DNA of 64,000 bases from Tenrec ecaudatus (GCF_050624435.1 NC_134542.1:11305497-11369496), one strand, 5' to 3'. Numbered from the stretch's first letter, positions 1 to 12,244 are shown. The notes: generated by a model not told the origin, from the letters alone. Numbers and translations: made by a program.

Positions 1-662
1 TAGGACAAGGTGAAAATGGAAACACCTGGAAGGTCATAATTCAGCTGAACTTTCTTGACTAATGTTCATACTTGGTTCCCCTGATAAAGAGGATCGAACT
101 TTTACATAGTTCGTGCACTACTCCTCAGCCTTGTTTAAACAACTCAGTAGCGATTTGCCTTATGACTACTGGTTCCAGGAATGCCAGGCTGTTCTAGAAA
201 ATGACTCAGGCCAATTCTAAATTTTGTGAGTTAAAAACGACCCCTTGAGAAACTAGGAGGGACAATAAACATAGTGGCCAAAATTATGCTTCTGGAAAGT
301 GCACCATATAATTTGATGCCCATTTTGTGGATTAAAATGGATTTTTTAAATGTTGGTATCATGTGACTTCTAATAATAGTTTAGTTGGTATCTGCTTGTC
401 CAGTCAAAGCTTAACATTCAAGTTAGGCCATGCAACTACTCTTTTGCAATCAATTGTCGAGAACACCTGTTATCATCAGCATCTTCTTCTGAAGGTGTTT
501 ATCTTTGCGGTCGTATGCTTGCATGGCATTTCAAATTTCCTTTACCATTGAAAATCATGAAAACTAAATTGGTTGCAGAAAATGATTCCTGAACGTTGCC
601 ATGCATGTGCCAATTATATATGAAACCCAATCTCGTCTCACTCGGTTTCATTAACTTCTCAG

Positions 663-726
663 GGTTCTCCAGGTTCTCCAGGCCCCACTGGACTTCCAGG
701 GATGGACGGCATGAAAGGACTGAAAG
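663..726 (+). CDS. COL4A4: COL4A4 triple-helix exon (about human exon 35)
   Basis: A 64-bp exon preceded by a pyrimidine-rich tract ending in CTCAG and followed by GTATGC. It starts with a complete glycine codon and ends after the first base of the next one. It encodes uninterrupted Gly-X-Y triplets (GSPGSPGPTGLPG, then MDGMKGLKG). It is the only exon here that begins in phase 0, so the exon upstream of the window should end on a complete codon. Confidence 0.9.
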
Positions 727-3263
727 GTATGCTTTGGAAATCTAGCAGCCGTCTGTCAAGAGCACAGTCCTCCGTGTCGTGTTGACACCATTGTATGTGA
801 CATTCAAAGCAAAGTAGATGAAACAAAGTTCAACCCCCAGGAGGTTCTTCTTAGATTCTGCTGGACCAAGACTCAACATGTCCACACTTCTCATTCAGAT
901 TGAAGGATGTCAGATTGGAAACGTCTATCAGCAGAGCACATCAGGTCTTCTTCTTCAGTGGGCGGCCTGGCTGCAGTTCACATAGTGACCACAGACAGAC
1001 TCCCCCAAATGACAGATGACTCTGAGGCAAGGTGGGCCATCGGCGTATCATGGCCACCTTGGCTTGGAAGTCCCATGACCCCCAGGTGTCAGTATCTCTT
1101 CGAATAGCTCCACGGGTGCAGCTGTTAGCATCCCACTTACAAAGGTCACTGTAGAGAAGCCATTACAGAGGCCCCTGAGTTCCCACTAGATGTCTACTTC
1201 ACTTACAACATTCCCGGACTACATGTACTTGACAAGCAGCTTATTTTTAACATAAGATAAGGGTCACTAAGTGCCTCATGAGCCACAGGGTCTCTATCAG
1301 GATGACTCACCAGTGCTGCAGTGACATGAACGTGGTCAGAGATCATTTGTAAACAAATGGGTATGGTTGTGTCCCCATAAAATGTTATTTACCAAAAAGG
1401 CTGCAGGTGGATTTGTTCCCACGGGCCTTTGTTTGCTTCTTGCCAAACACAGTGTTGCTAGGTAACACAGTTGGCATCCTATCTTCATCAAGTTTCCAAG
1501 GAAATGGGCCTAGATTCGCCCAAAGTCAAGAGTGTCCTCAGAGAGAAAAGTTTTGTTACAGATGAGCATCAATCAATATTTATTAAATCTTTGCATCAAT
1601 CTTTTAATGTTTTTGCTATCTTTGTATACCACTGGAGTGACATTTTCTTCTTTAAATTCTACTTGAAGATGATTGACCTTCTTAACCTTGGCCTCATCCT
1701 AATCACTACGTGTGCCTTCACAAGTGTGACATACATTGCATTTTCTTTTAATATATGCACTCAAACGAACAACTTTGAAATATCAGATACCTATTAATGA
1801 CCCACCTATCATCCTCTTGCTCACTGTCAGCAGTATATGAATTATACTTTGGGAGATACTCTATAAGTAATATGATTATCTCTTATTCCTCCACTCGCCC
1901 ACACACAAAGTGAACTGAGCATGCTTAGGTATTCAGAAAAATAATCTAGCTCTCCTCTTCAGAAATGGTCACAAATAAGGCCATTTTCTTGTTTGATTTT
2001 GATGATCACTTTAGCTTTCGGATTCAGAAGTTCATTTTCTGCTTACTTATACATTTTTTATACTCCCTAGGCTTCCCATTCCCCTCATAGTTGTATTTGG
2101 CCTTGTTTTCAGGGAATTCTCTTAAGGACTCTCAAAGCCCCTGGAGAACAAGGGGTCTCCAGAAGCCAACACCAGAAGCCATAGCTCTTTCAGACCCTCG
2201 AGCTGAAGGAACGCTCCAGTAGGCAGCCCAGGAGTCCTCTCTTAGGACTTTGCTTCTCTACCTGGTTTGTTCTTTACTTATCTGTTTACCAACCAGCTTC
2301 CTCGCTCTCTATTCATATCCTTTCCAGATCCTGTTCATTTCAATTGTACCCCAATCTGTTCTGTGTCAGGGAGATTCATCCTTTAGGTTTCTGATCCAAT
2401 AACCAAGGACTTGATGTTTTAATTTTCTTGTATTCTATCTTCTTGAGAAAAGATTTCTTACCCAGGTTAGGCCCCTTTTGAATCAGGCTCCTTCCTGTTG
2501 ACTAACTGGCCTGGATTATACATCGCATCAGGTGGAAGAGACCTTTCCCTAAGATGTGAATGCAGGTTGGCTGATGCTATAAAACATGCACAGCACACCC
2601 TCTGTATTATCTCATCACCAAGCCTGTTGTATTATCCTCCCTGTTGCTCCATGGGGAGCCCTCCATTTCAAGTCAGCCCCTAAGTTATCACGAGCATCCT
2701 GGCACCAAGAAGCATCATTTGGTAAAGTCGAACAGCACCATGGGACTGCGAGAGTCATTGTAACCAATGCCTTTTAAAGTATGCTCTCTGGTAAGGTCAT
2801 GGGTAAAGCATGCCTCTACAGTTTGACTGTAAAGACTGAATTGAGCTTCCCTGAGGAAACTTGAAATGTAATTGCAATTGCTGAACCAGTGATACTTTCT
2901 GCTGCTAAAACATAACAGAAGGGTATAGGCATCAATGGCGAATCATATCTTCAATGAAAATCTACATTTGAACTTTCTTAAGGACCGAAAATTTCCAACT
3001 TAAGATCTATAGTCTCTGTGATTGTTATGACCTTTAACATTCAGAGTGAGTGAGTGTGTGTGCATGCATGTATTGGAATCACACTCCACACCTAGACTTC
3101 CATCTGTTCTTGGGTTTTTTTTTGGGGGGGGGGCCATTAAAAATAATTCTCTCTTGAAATTGTTAAAACTAGACTATAAAGAGAAATGCTACCGAAGTTA
3201 TTATGTCACATGTGTTAAGATGGAATGAAATCTTCCTAAATCTGTGCCTGTTCTCATTTATAG
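727..3263 (+). other. COL4A4: Intron, 2.5 kb, no recognised repeat
   Basis: GTATGC donor and TTTATAG acceptor. I recognise no AfroSINE, LINE or RNA gene in it. The only compositional feature is a T-run followed by a G-run near 3116-3133. Short open frames here have no recognisable product. Bases 1-662 are the end of the preceding intron and likewise show nothing I can name. Confidence 0.7.
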
Positions 3264-3338
3264 GAAACGCAGGCGATCCTGCTAGTATGCTTGGCCCTCC
3301 TGGCCCAAAGGGTGAGCCTGGGAGCCTTGGATGTCCAG
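3264..3338 (+). CDS. COL4A4: COL4A4 triple-helix exon with a helix interruption
   Basis: A 75-bp exon (2 + 72 + 1 bases) bounded by TATAG and GTATAG. It reads [16 protein letters not shown] then EPGSLGCPG. The DPASML segment breaks the Gly-X-Y pattern; an interruption at the same place (DPASHF in the human chain, from memory) supports orthology. It ends in a Gly-Cys-Pro-Gly cysteine triplet, typical of the cysteine-bearing alpha-3/alpha-4 helices. Confidence 0.93.
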
Positions 3339-3885
3339 GTATAGCTACATATATGTGTTTGTGTGTGTCTGTGTTCATTAAACCGAAAAAGAAAGGTTTT
3401 GAAAATAGAACACTTTTCTCTTCCTACCTGTCATTGATTAGATCAGATCTTTTTTGGGTCTTCCTTTGCCCTTTAATATACACTAGGGGATATACCGGAG
3501 GCTTCCCAAGGTTCGTGGAGAATTTTCATGATTTCATTTTCCACAAACGATGTGAAAACCTCTCCCTGTAAGCGTTGTGGTAGCATTCCAGATGCAAGAG
3601 GACCCCAGGGTTACACCCAGGAGGTGCTGGGTTCCTTTCTCTGCCACAACGCCCAGGACACATGACACGGGCAACACCAGTACACTCCCCTGGCCTTCCC
3701 AGCTTTTGACAACATGGAAAACAAATACTTCAAACAATTAAAACGTGGGCAATTTTGCAATTTCCATAATCAAAAACACACACCATGTGCAACAGCAATG
3801 TACACTGGCTGCAGCTACAAGTTGTGGTTCCAGCCCTTTCTTTCCTGCCGGGAGAAGCATATTCGAGTGCAAGTGAGACGAGCTG

Positions 3886-4075
3886 TCAGGAGCTCCGATG
3901 GCACAGTGGTTAAGCGTCCCTCTGCCACCGAAAGAATGGTGGTTTGAGCCCACCGGCTGCTCTGGGGGAGAAAGGTTTAGCAGTCTGCTTTCGTCAATGC
4001 GGCAGCCTCAGCCACCCTATGGGCAGTTCTGCTCTGCCCTGTGGGTCCAGTGGGGTGGGGTGGGCTCCGGAGGAA
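3886..4075 (+). repeat. AfroSINE
   Basis: The tRNA-like head (GGCACAGTGGTTAAGCG), the middle GGGAGAAAG and the GGGCAGTTCTGCTCTGCCC block are all present in order. It is immediately followed by a reverse-oriented RTE 3' end. Confidence 0.85.
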
Positions 4076-4102
4076 TGGGGTTGGCTTTTGAGAAGTATTA
4101 TG

Positions 4103-4255
4103 GTTGTTGTTAGGTGCTCCTCGAATCAGTTCCAACTCACAGGGACCAGAGGCACAACAGAACGAAACACTGCCCATCCTGATCAGTGTCGTGTTTGAGC
4201 CCATTGCTATCAGTCCATCTCACTGAGGGACTTCCTCTTGCTCACTGGCATTGCT
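4103..4255 (-). mobile_element. RTE LINE 3' end, fragment
   Basis: Reverse complement of the RTE 3' terminus: it begins TTGTTGTTAGGTGC, continues through ACAACAGAACGAAACACTGCCC and the GAGCCCATTG motif, and fades after the CTTCCTCTTG segment. A second short piece of the same terminus lies near 4355-4410. Confidence 0.7.
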
Positions 4256-5203
4256 AAGTCCTGGGAAGGTGCTAAACAAAGGTAAGGCATTCTAAGCGAC
4301 ACGATTTGCTGATCAGAAACAACCTGGGGCCCCTCCAACATGAAGGGATCATGTAGCTGTTGTTAGTGCTCCTCTAGGCAATTCCAGTCCCGATCAGCGA
4401 CTGTCCTCTGGTTTAGGCTGACGCCAGATGCATTAGATGACCCACAGCTGTCAAGAGACGCCAGTGCCTTTCACAAATCCATGCTTCGAAGGAGAAAGGA
4501 ATATATTTGGAGTTCAAGCCAACAGACAGGGCCTTCGAGGAGACAGCAGTCTGAGAGCATCTTGCAGGGTTGGTTTGCAGCCACGTGTATTCATCTTTCA
4601 GGAGATGGAGGGAGTATAACCTAGTTTTTTTTTCTCAAAAGACCCAAAGAAACATGCATTGATTTTTTAAAGGGGCACCCCCTTTGACTCACACATTCCA
4701 CTCTTAGGAAGCTGGAGCCAATAATCAGACAACTGAATGAAGATGTGTGCACAGGAGCATCCATTCAGGAAATGGGTGAAGAATTTTCCATCCAGAGGTG
4801 ATAGGTTCAATACATTCTGCCCAAGTTATCCAACTGATGATGGACAGCGTAGACACTAAACGAGTCGCGTGTCATATCAATAATTTGTGCATTACCTTAA
4901 AGTCCTCTCTGACCATAACAGCGTTTCATCTCTTATAAAAGAGAGAAAAATATCTGAGAAGGACTACTGTGGGAGTGTATTTCTTTAGTGTTAGACGATT
5001 TGTTGTTAGGTGGCATACAACAGAATGAAACACTGCTTGGCCCTGTGGTATCTTCACAAAGAGTCGCTAAGTTTGAGGCCATTTTAGCAGCCACATTGAA
5101 GTTCTTCCTCTTTCACCCATCCCTCTTCTTCATCAAGTATGGTTTCCCTGCGCACGGACTGGTTTCTCCTGATAACATGCCCCAAATTTAAGAGACAGAG
5201 TCT

Positions 5204-5219
5204 TGCTATCCTCATTTTT
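5204..5219. repeat. Target-site duplication, left copy
   Basis: TGCTATCCTCATTTTT (16 bp) abuts the T-rich end of the inserted LINE. The identical 16 bases recur at 6437-6452, after which the RTE sequence resumes without a gap. Confidence 0.9.
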
Positions 5220-6436
5220 GCTTTTTTAATTTAATTGTTGTTTTGGTGGGGGGGGCGGTTCGTACTTCGTACAACTCTTATCACAATCCATACATACATC
5301 CATTGTATCAAGCACATTTGTACATGTATTGCCATTATCATTCTCAAAACATTTGCTTTACACTTGAGCTCTTGATATCAGCTCATTTTCCCCCTCCCTC
5401 CCCACTCCCCCCTCACTCATGAACCCTTGATAATTTATAAATTATTATTATTTTGTCATATCTTACACTGTCTGACATGTCCCTTCACTCGCTTTTCTGT
5501 TGTCCATCCCCAAGGGAGGAGGTTATATGTAGATCCTTGTAATCAGTTCCCCCCTTTCCACCCCACCCTTCTTCCACCCTCCCAGTATCACCACTCTCAG
5601 TACTTGCTCTGAAGGATCATCTGTCCTGGATTCCTTGTGTTTCCAGTTCCTATCTGTACCAGTGTACATCCATGGTCTAGCCAGATTTGTAAGGTAGAAT
5701 TGGGATCATGATAGTTGCGGGGTGGGGGCGGGGGGATGGGGAGGAAGCATTTAGGAACTAGAGGAAATTTGTATGTTTCATTATTGCTACACTGCACCCT
5801 GACTGGCGCGTCTCCTCCCCGCAACCCTTCTGTAAGGGGATGCCCAGTTGCCTACAGATGGGTCTTGGGTCTCCAAGCTGCACTCCCCCTCATTCACAAT
5901 GATTTGATTTTTTGTTCTTTGATGCCTGATACCTGGTCCCTTCAACACACATGTTGGTGTGCTTCTTCCAGGTGGGCTTTGTTGCTTCTGAGCTAGATGG
6001 CTGCTTATTTACCTTCAAGCCTTTAAGACCCCAGACACTGTATCTTTTGATAGCTGGGCACCATCAGCTTTCTTCACCACTTTTGCTTATGTACCCATTT
6101 GTCTTCAGTGATCATATCAGGGAGGTGAGCACACAATTATATGTTTTTTTGTTCTTTGATGCCTGATACCTGATTCTATCGACACCTTGTTGATCACACA
6201 GGCTGGGGTGCTTCTTCCATGCGGGCTATGTTGCTTCTGAGCTAGATGCCCCTTGTTTACCTTCAAGTCATTAAGACCCTAGACGCTATGTCTTTTGATA
6301 GCCAGGCTCCATCAGCTTTATTCACCACATTTGCTTATGCACTTGCTTTGTCTTCAGTGATCATGTCAGGAAGGTGAGCATCATGGAATGCCAGTTTAAT
6401 AGGACAAAGTATTCTTGCATTGAGGGAGTACTTGAG
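5220..6436 (-). mobile_element. 5'-truncated non-coding LINE copy (copy A)
   Basis: A 1.2-kb insertion in reverse orientation. It opens with a T-rich stretch (poly(A) complement), then TACAACTCTTATCACAATCC, and closes at GAGGGAGTACTTGAG. A perfect 16-bp target-site duplication flanks it. No reading frame for a LINE protein is visible. Part of its interior (about 5900-6100 and 6150-6370) is a tandem repetition of the same CTTCTTCCATGTGGGCTTTG-type segment. Confidence 0.88.
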
Positions 6437-6452
6437 TGCTATCCTCATTTTT
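6437..6452. repeat. Target-site duplication, right copy
   Basis: The second copy of TGCTATCCTCATTTTT, marking the 5'-truncated end of the LINE inserted at 5220-6436. Confidence 0.9.
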
Positions 6453-7763
6453 AAGGGACATTCTGGGTGTTCTTCTTCCAAGATGGATTTGTTCATCCTT
6501 CTGGTAGCCCATGGTACACTCAATACTATTCACTAACAATGAAAAGGAGTCTTCTTATGGATTTCCTATTCATTGTCCAACTTTCACATGCATATGAAGC
6601 CATTAAAAGTGGTTTGGGTCAGGCACGTCTTAGTCCTCAAGGTGACAGCTTAGCTTTGCACACTTTACAAAGAGGTCTTTGGTAGAGATCTGACCAACGT
6701 TGTACATCCTTAGATTTGTGAACTTCTGTCTCCATGGGCATTCATTATGGATCAAAGCTAAATGAAATCCTGGACAGCTTCCATATATTCTTCATTTATC
6801 ATGACATTGCTAATTGTTCAATTGTGAGGATTGTTGTTTTCTGTTCATTGCTTTGTGATCCCTTCTGAAGGCTGTGGCCTGATTTCCATCAGGAAGGGCT
6901 TCAGGTCCTCCTCAATCTAACTCGTGTCATCAGCATGTCACAGGTTGCTAAAGAGTCTTCCTCCAACCTGGATGGACATTCTTCGTCACATAGTCCAGCT
7001 CTTTGGATTATTTTCTCATCAAAGAGATTGAATAAGTATGATGAAAGAATACAACTTTAATGGATATCTTTCCTAATTTTAAACCACATGATTCCCCCTT
7101 GTTCTCTTTGAATGACTGCATGTTGGTCTACGTACAACTTCGCATGAGCACAAGTGAGTGTCTGGAATCCCTATTCTTCTAGATGTTGGTTGTAATTTGC
7201 CATGAGCCGCATGATTCAGTGCCTTTGCATCATCCATGAAACACAGGTCAACATCTTTCTTGTGGTCTCTACTTTCCACCAAGATCCATCCAACATCAGC
7301 GATGATATTCTCCCTTCCATGTCCTCATGTCTCAATCCGGCATGGGTATTTGGAGTTCCCTTTCCATGGACTGCTGCAACCATTTTGGAACGATGATCAG
7401 CAAATTTCATCTGCATGTGGTATTCGTTATATTGTCCAAAGGTTTCCACAATGTGTTGGATCACCTTTCTTTGGAGTGGGCACAAATATGTATCTCTGCC
7501 AGTTGGTCGGCCAGGGAGCTGTCTTCCCAAGTTGTTGGCATAGACAAGTGAGTGCTTCCAGCTGCTCTTCCATCAATTTCTGGAGTCTTGGTTTCTGCCA
7601 ATGACTTTAATATAGCTTGAGTGCCTTCCTTCAGTACTGTTGTTTTTCTGAGCATATGAAATGGTTGAACATGAACCAATTTTTAAAATATATATACAGT
7701 GACTCAGTACATTCCTTAGCATAGTCCTCCCATCTCCTTTTGGTACTTCCTGTGCTGGTCAAG

Positions 7764-7962
7764 AGGACCCCTGGGGGCCTAGTGGTTATAAGTTGGGCTG
7801 CTAACCTCCAGTTCAGCAGTTTGAAACCACCAGCCACTCCGAGGGAGAAAGGTGAGCCTTTGTATTCCTGTAGAAAAGTTACAGTCTCGGACACCCACAA
7901 GGGTAGCTCTATCCTGCCCTATAGGGTCGCCATGGGTTGACATGGACTCAGTGGCAGTGATT
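7764..7962 (+). repeat. AfroSINE nested in RTE
   Basis: It has the head GGGGCCTAGTGGTTATAAG, GTTCAGCAGTTTGAAACCACC in the middle, and the tail CCTATAGGGTCGCCATGGGT. It is inserted in the antisense RTE copy and followed directly by a sense RTE fragment. Confidence 0.88.
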
Positions 7963-8435
7963 GTGTCCTGTGCCATGTCACTTTGAGGATGAAGATGCAC
8001 CAGACCCACGTCATCGTGTTTTCAATCACCTCGCATGCTTGTGAAAGGTGGGCATTGAATGAGGAAGATCGAAGAATAACTTGATGCACGTCAGTTGTCA
8101 TGTTGGCAAAGACGATCGAAAGCACCAACATAGCTGATGTGGAAGAAATGCAGCCAGAAAGCTTAGAAGGGAGGATGAGGAGGCTTCCTCTCGCATGCTT
8201 CAGATGTGTTATCAGGAGAGACAAGTCCCTGGGAAAGGACATCGTGCTTGATAAAGGGAGGGTCAACGAAAAAGAGGCGAAGAGCTTCCAGGAGATGATG
8301 GACAAAGTGGCTGCAATGATCACAATTGTGAGGACGGCACAGGATCGGGCAGTGCTTGCTCCTGTTGGGCATCGCATCGCTGCGACGCTGTACTGATTGG
8401 ACGGCGCCTAGCACCAATAACAACAACGTATTCAA
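7963..8435 (+). mobile_element. RTE LINE 3' fragment, sense
   Basis: It encodes decayed RTE C-terminal text in the forward frames and ends with the RTE terminus GACGGCGCCTAGCACC followed by AATAACAACAAC. It is inserted into the older antisense RTE copy, which resumes near 8470. The pair shows two rounds of RTE activity in one intron. Confidence 0.8.
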
Positions 8436-9361
8436 TATCATAAAACTCTTTAATATTATAAAGTTAGGCTTCAATTCTTCTTTAGTTCTAGCAGCTTGAG
8501 AAATGCCAAAGGTATTCATCTTTTGTGGTTCTCTAATTCCAGATCTTTTCACGTCTCATTCTAATACTTTGTTTCCTCGAGTTGCCCCCTGAAGCCTCTG
8601 TTCAGACCTTTCACTTCAGCATCACTTCCATTTGCTTTCGCAAGTTCCTTCACCTCTTCTGACATCCAGCTTGGTGTTTGCCACCCTTTTTGTCTTTTTT
8701 ATGGCCTTTTGGTTTCTTTATGTCGTCCCACAACTTGTCCGCTCTTCATTCACAAGTGTCCAGTGCATATTTTTGTGTCTAATCATATGCTTAAGATAAT
8801 CTCTAACCTTATGTGAGATACACAAAGTTTCAGTGGACTTTTGTGGACTGCTTTATTTATTTTTTTGCTTCAACTTGAACAAATTGCACATATAAAATTG
8901 ATGGACTGTCCTGCAGTTGGCCTCGGGCTTGTTCTAACTGCTAACGCTGAGCTTTCCCATCATCTCTTTACACAGATGCAGTTGGTTTCATTTGTGTGTT
9001 TTCCACTTAGGGTGGTAGATGTGTGTGGTTGTCATGTATGTTGTTGGATAATGATATTTCCCATAAACATGTCATTGGTCTTGCAAAATTCTATCATGAG
9101 ATCTCCAGTGCCATTTCTGCCTCTAAGGTCATGTTTAATAGTTATTAATCCTTCTTTGTTTCCAGTTTCCACATTCTAATTATCAGTAATTATCAGTGCT
9201 TTCTGATCAATTTCAGATGGGAAAAGTTGGTAAAAATATTCCATTTCTTTTCATTTGGGGCTTTACTGGTTGATGTATACATTTGAAAAATCATAATAAT
9301 TGTTCTTCCTTTTAAGTGTGTGGGTATTATCCTACCATTGACAACATTGTACTTCAGGATA

Positions 9362-9616
9362 CTCCTGCCCCAAATAAACAAAAAAAAATACCGCCAAATC
9401 CTCCTGTCAGTGAGTCTATTGCAACTGATAGAAAAGTACTATAAGTAGAACTAATAGACACAGTAGAACTGCCCCTGTGAATTTCTGAGACTTTAAATCT
9501 TTAAAGTCTTTGACTCTTAAAGCCTCATCTTTCTCCCATGGAGTGGCTGGTGGGTTGGAACTGCTGATCTTGTGGTTAACATCTCAGTGCATAGTCCACT
9601 ATGCTACTAGGGTGCC
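9362..9616 (-). repeat. AfroSINE with 14-bp target-site duplication
   Basis: A reverse AfroSINE (CTTTCTCCCATGGAGTGGCTGG, then the reversed tRNA-like head ending in ACTAGGGTGCC). It is flanked by identical TGTACTTCAGGATA copies at 9348-9361 and 9617-9630. The host is the antisense RTE copy, so this SINE is younger than that element. Confidence 0.88.
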
Positions 9617-9945
9617 TGTACTTCAGGATAGATCTTTAAATACCTTTTGTGACAATGAATATTACACAGTTCTTTAATTTGCCGTTCCTAGCATAGTAGA
9701 CCTAGCACTTGTGTAAACTAAATGAAGAATCTGAGTTCTTTTACACTTAATCTGACTTTTCCCCCCTTTCTTGTTTTTCCTAAGTTTGCCTTAGTGCTCA
9801 TCTGCCTACTCTTCTGTAGCTTTTATCATTTCAATGGTTCCTTTTCTCCTTCTTCCTGTTTCAGCCTGGACTTTTTAAATGACATCATTTGCTCTTCAGC
9901 AGTACAGAGTTTATTTAAATTTGCAGCCTCTGCTGACTGGAAAAA

Positions 9946-10138
9946 GAGGCCCTGGTGGCATAGTGGTGACGAGTTGGGCTGCTAACCACAAGGTCATCAG
10001 TTTGAATCCACCAGCCACTCTGCACGAGAAAGAAGGGGTTTCTACTTCCATAAAAATGTGTTGTCTAGAAAACCAACCAGGGTGGTTCTAATCTGCCCTA
10101 TAGGGTCTCGATTAAGTGGACTTGGCAGTGGGTTTTTC
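9946..10138 (+). repeat. AfroSINE
   Basis: A nearly complete forward copy: GGCCCTGGTGGCATAGTGG head, TTTGAATCCACCAGCCACTC, and CCTATAGGGTCTCGA near the 3' end. Confidence 0.9.
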
Positions 10139-10139
10139 C

Positions 10140-10740
10140 ATTCATGGTCATTATTCTTTAGCATATTGAGGAAGGGCAAAATCGTTTCCCACAGTGTCTA
10201 TACCAGTTGACATTCCCAACAGCAGTGGAAGAAGGTTCCAGTTTCTCCTTGCGAACATTCATCATTTTCCATTTTTTTCTGATAATAGCTATCTTGTTGT
10301 GTGCTCTTGAGTTGATTCTGATTCATAGTGATCCTATATGACAGAGTTGAATTGCACCATAGGGTTTAAGGCCATAATGCTTATGAAAGCAGATGGCTAT
10401 ATTGTTCTCCACACAGCAACTGGTGAGTTCAAACCTCTGACTCTTCAGTTAATAGCCAACTACTTAACAACTGTGGAACCATTGTAGTGAGTATGAGGGG
10501 CTATCTCACTGTGCTTTTGACTTGAATTTCCTTAATGACTATCAATGTTGAGCACCTTTTTAAGTGCTTACTGGCCATATTTCTTCTTTGGATTAATATC
10601 TGTCCAAGTCATTTAAATATTTTTTACTCCTTTTTTTTGGTCGTCTTGTATTAGGGAAGCATTTTAATGCTTTGACATTTTCTTCATTCAAGATGAGAAT
10701 AATGCTACTTATCCTTGCTGCAAGAATGTTTTCAGGCTAA
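10140..10740 (-). mobile_element. Ancient L1 3' region, split by an AfroSINE
   Basis: The sequence resembles the antisense 3' part of old eutherian L1 elements (CCCACAGTGTCTATACCAG, ATTCCCAACAGCAGTG, then TATCTCACTGTGCTTTTGA and GTTGAGCACC). A reverse AfroSINE at about 10294-10495 divides it. Confidence 0.7.
10294..10495 (-). repeat. AfroSINE inside ancient L1
   Basis: A reverse copy: TTGAGTTGATTCTGATTCAT (3' end), GAGTTCAAACCTCTGACTC (tRNA-like part), and TTAACAACTGTGG at the head. It interrupts the old L1 3' region. Confidence 0.8.
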
Positions 10741-10741
10741 A

Positions 10742-10742
<1 letters not shown>

Positions 10743-10772
<30 letters not shown>
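10743..10772. repeat. (CA)n microsatellite
   Basis: Fifteen uninterrupted CA units between the old L1 remnant and a short reverse AfroSINE-like tail (about 10782-10825). Confidence 0.97.
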
Positions 10773-10778
<6 letters not shown>

Positions 10779-10889
10779 TCAAATCTGCTGTCATCAAGTT
10801 GATTCTGATTCATAGTATCTCTACATACTATTTTTATTTCTTTATATGCTTAGAATTACTTCTTTGTTCTCTTTTCCTTCTTTTTTTGT

Positions 10890-12165
10890 AAGTGATTTTT
10901 AAAAATCGTTTTATTAGGGCCTCACACAACTCTTATCACAATCCATAATACATCAATTGTATAAAGCACATTTGTACATTCATTGCCCTCATCATTCTCA
11001 AAGCATCCACTCTCCACCCAAGCCCCTGGCATCAGTTCCTCATTTTCCCCTCCCTCCCCGCTCCCCCCTCCCTCATGAACCTTTGATAATCTATAAATTA
11101 TTACTTTGTCTTATCTTGCACTGTCCAAAGTCTTCCTTCACCCACTTTTCTGTTGTCTGTCCCCCAGGGAGGAATTTATATGTAGATCCTTGTAATGGGT
11201 TCCCCCTTTCCAATCCACCCTCCTTCCACCCTCCCAATATCACCACTCACACCACTGGATCTGAAGGGATCACCTGCCCTGGATTCCCCGTGTTTCCAGT
11301 TCCTATCTGTACCAGTGTACAGATTTTTAAGGTAGAATTGGGATCAAGATAGTGGGAGGGGTGGGGGAAGCATTTAGGAACTAGAGGAAAGTTGTATGTT
11401 TCATTGTTGCTACATTGCACCCTGACTGGCTCCTCTCCTCCCCGAAACCCTTCTGTAAGGGGATGTCCAGTGGCCTACAAATGGACTTTGAGTCTCCACT
11501 CTGCAGTCCCCTCCTCATTTACAATGATATGATTTTTCGTTCTGATGATGCTTGATACCTGATCCTATCGTCACCTCGTGGTCACACAGGCTGGTGTGCT
11601 TCTTCCATGTGGGCTTTGTTGCTTCTCAGCTAGATGGCTGCTTATTTACCTTCCAGCCTTTAAGACCCTTAGACCCTGTATCTTTTGATAGCCAGGCACC
11701 ATCAGCTTTCTTCACCATATTTGCTTATGTACCCACTTTGTCTTCAGCGGATGTGTCGGGAAGGTGAGCATCATAGAATGCCAATTTAATAGAACAAAGT
11801 ATTCTTGCAATGAGGGAGTACTTGAGTGGAGGACCAATGTCCATCTGCTACCTTAATACTAAATCTGTAAATATATGCACATAGATCTATTTCCCCATCT
11901 TCATATATAAATATATTTACATATGTACATGCCCTTATTTATACCTCTATAAATACCCTTTGCCACCTACCTGTTTCCTCTATTTCCTATGACTTTCCTC
12001 TTGTCTCACTATCATCCTCAGCCTTCATTTGGGTTTCCGTAATTCCTCTTGGTTACATTACCCTTGATCATGCCCTACCAGGCCTCCTACACCCTCCTCA
12101 CCACCCATTTGGATCACTTGTTGTTCCCTTGTCCCTTGGTTTGTTAACACCACTACCTTTCCCCT
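10890..12165 (-). mobile_element. 5'-truncated non-coding LINE copy (copy B)
   Basis: Reverse copy of the same family as 5220-6436, starting GTTTTATTAGGGCCTCACAC, running through CACTCACACCACTGGATCTG and CATATTTGCTTATGTACCCAC, and ending near CTTTCCCCTC. It includes a segment of AT-rich TATAAATATATTTACATATG that recurs in every longer family member. Confidence 0.85.
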
Positions 12166-12244
12166 CTATATACTATTTTCAAGACTATAAGTATTTCTTT
12201 TAGGCAGGGAGGGTTAATGCCTCCTTGCATATGTTTTCCTCTTT

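Larger units (their letters stand above)
4999..9715 (-). pseudogene. RTE-clade LINE, decayed antisense copy with nested insertions
   Basis: The sequence follows an RTE (BovB-like) element in reverse from its 3' end at about 4999 to an internal point near 9715. It is interrupted by a LINE copy (5220-6436), an AfroSINE (about 7764-7962), a sense RTE fragment (about 7963-8435) and a second AfroSINE (9362-9616). Minus-strand frames around 7080-7530 keep recognisable reverse-transcriptase text such as KDVDLCFMDDAKALNHAAHGKL, where the family has a CFIDYAKAFD-like motif, but frameshifts and stops are frequent. It is not expressed as protein and is a fossil inside the COL4A4 intron. Confidence 0.8.

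Noticed and set aside
7216..7530. 104-codon minus-strand frame as a host gene
   Set aside because: The text is decayed RTE reverse transcriptase, part of a fossil LINE.
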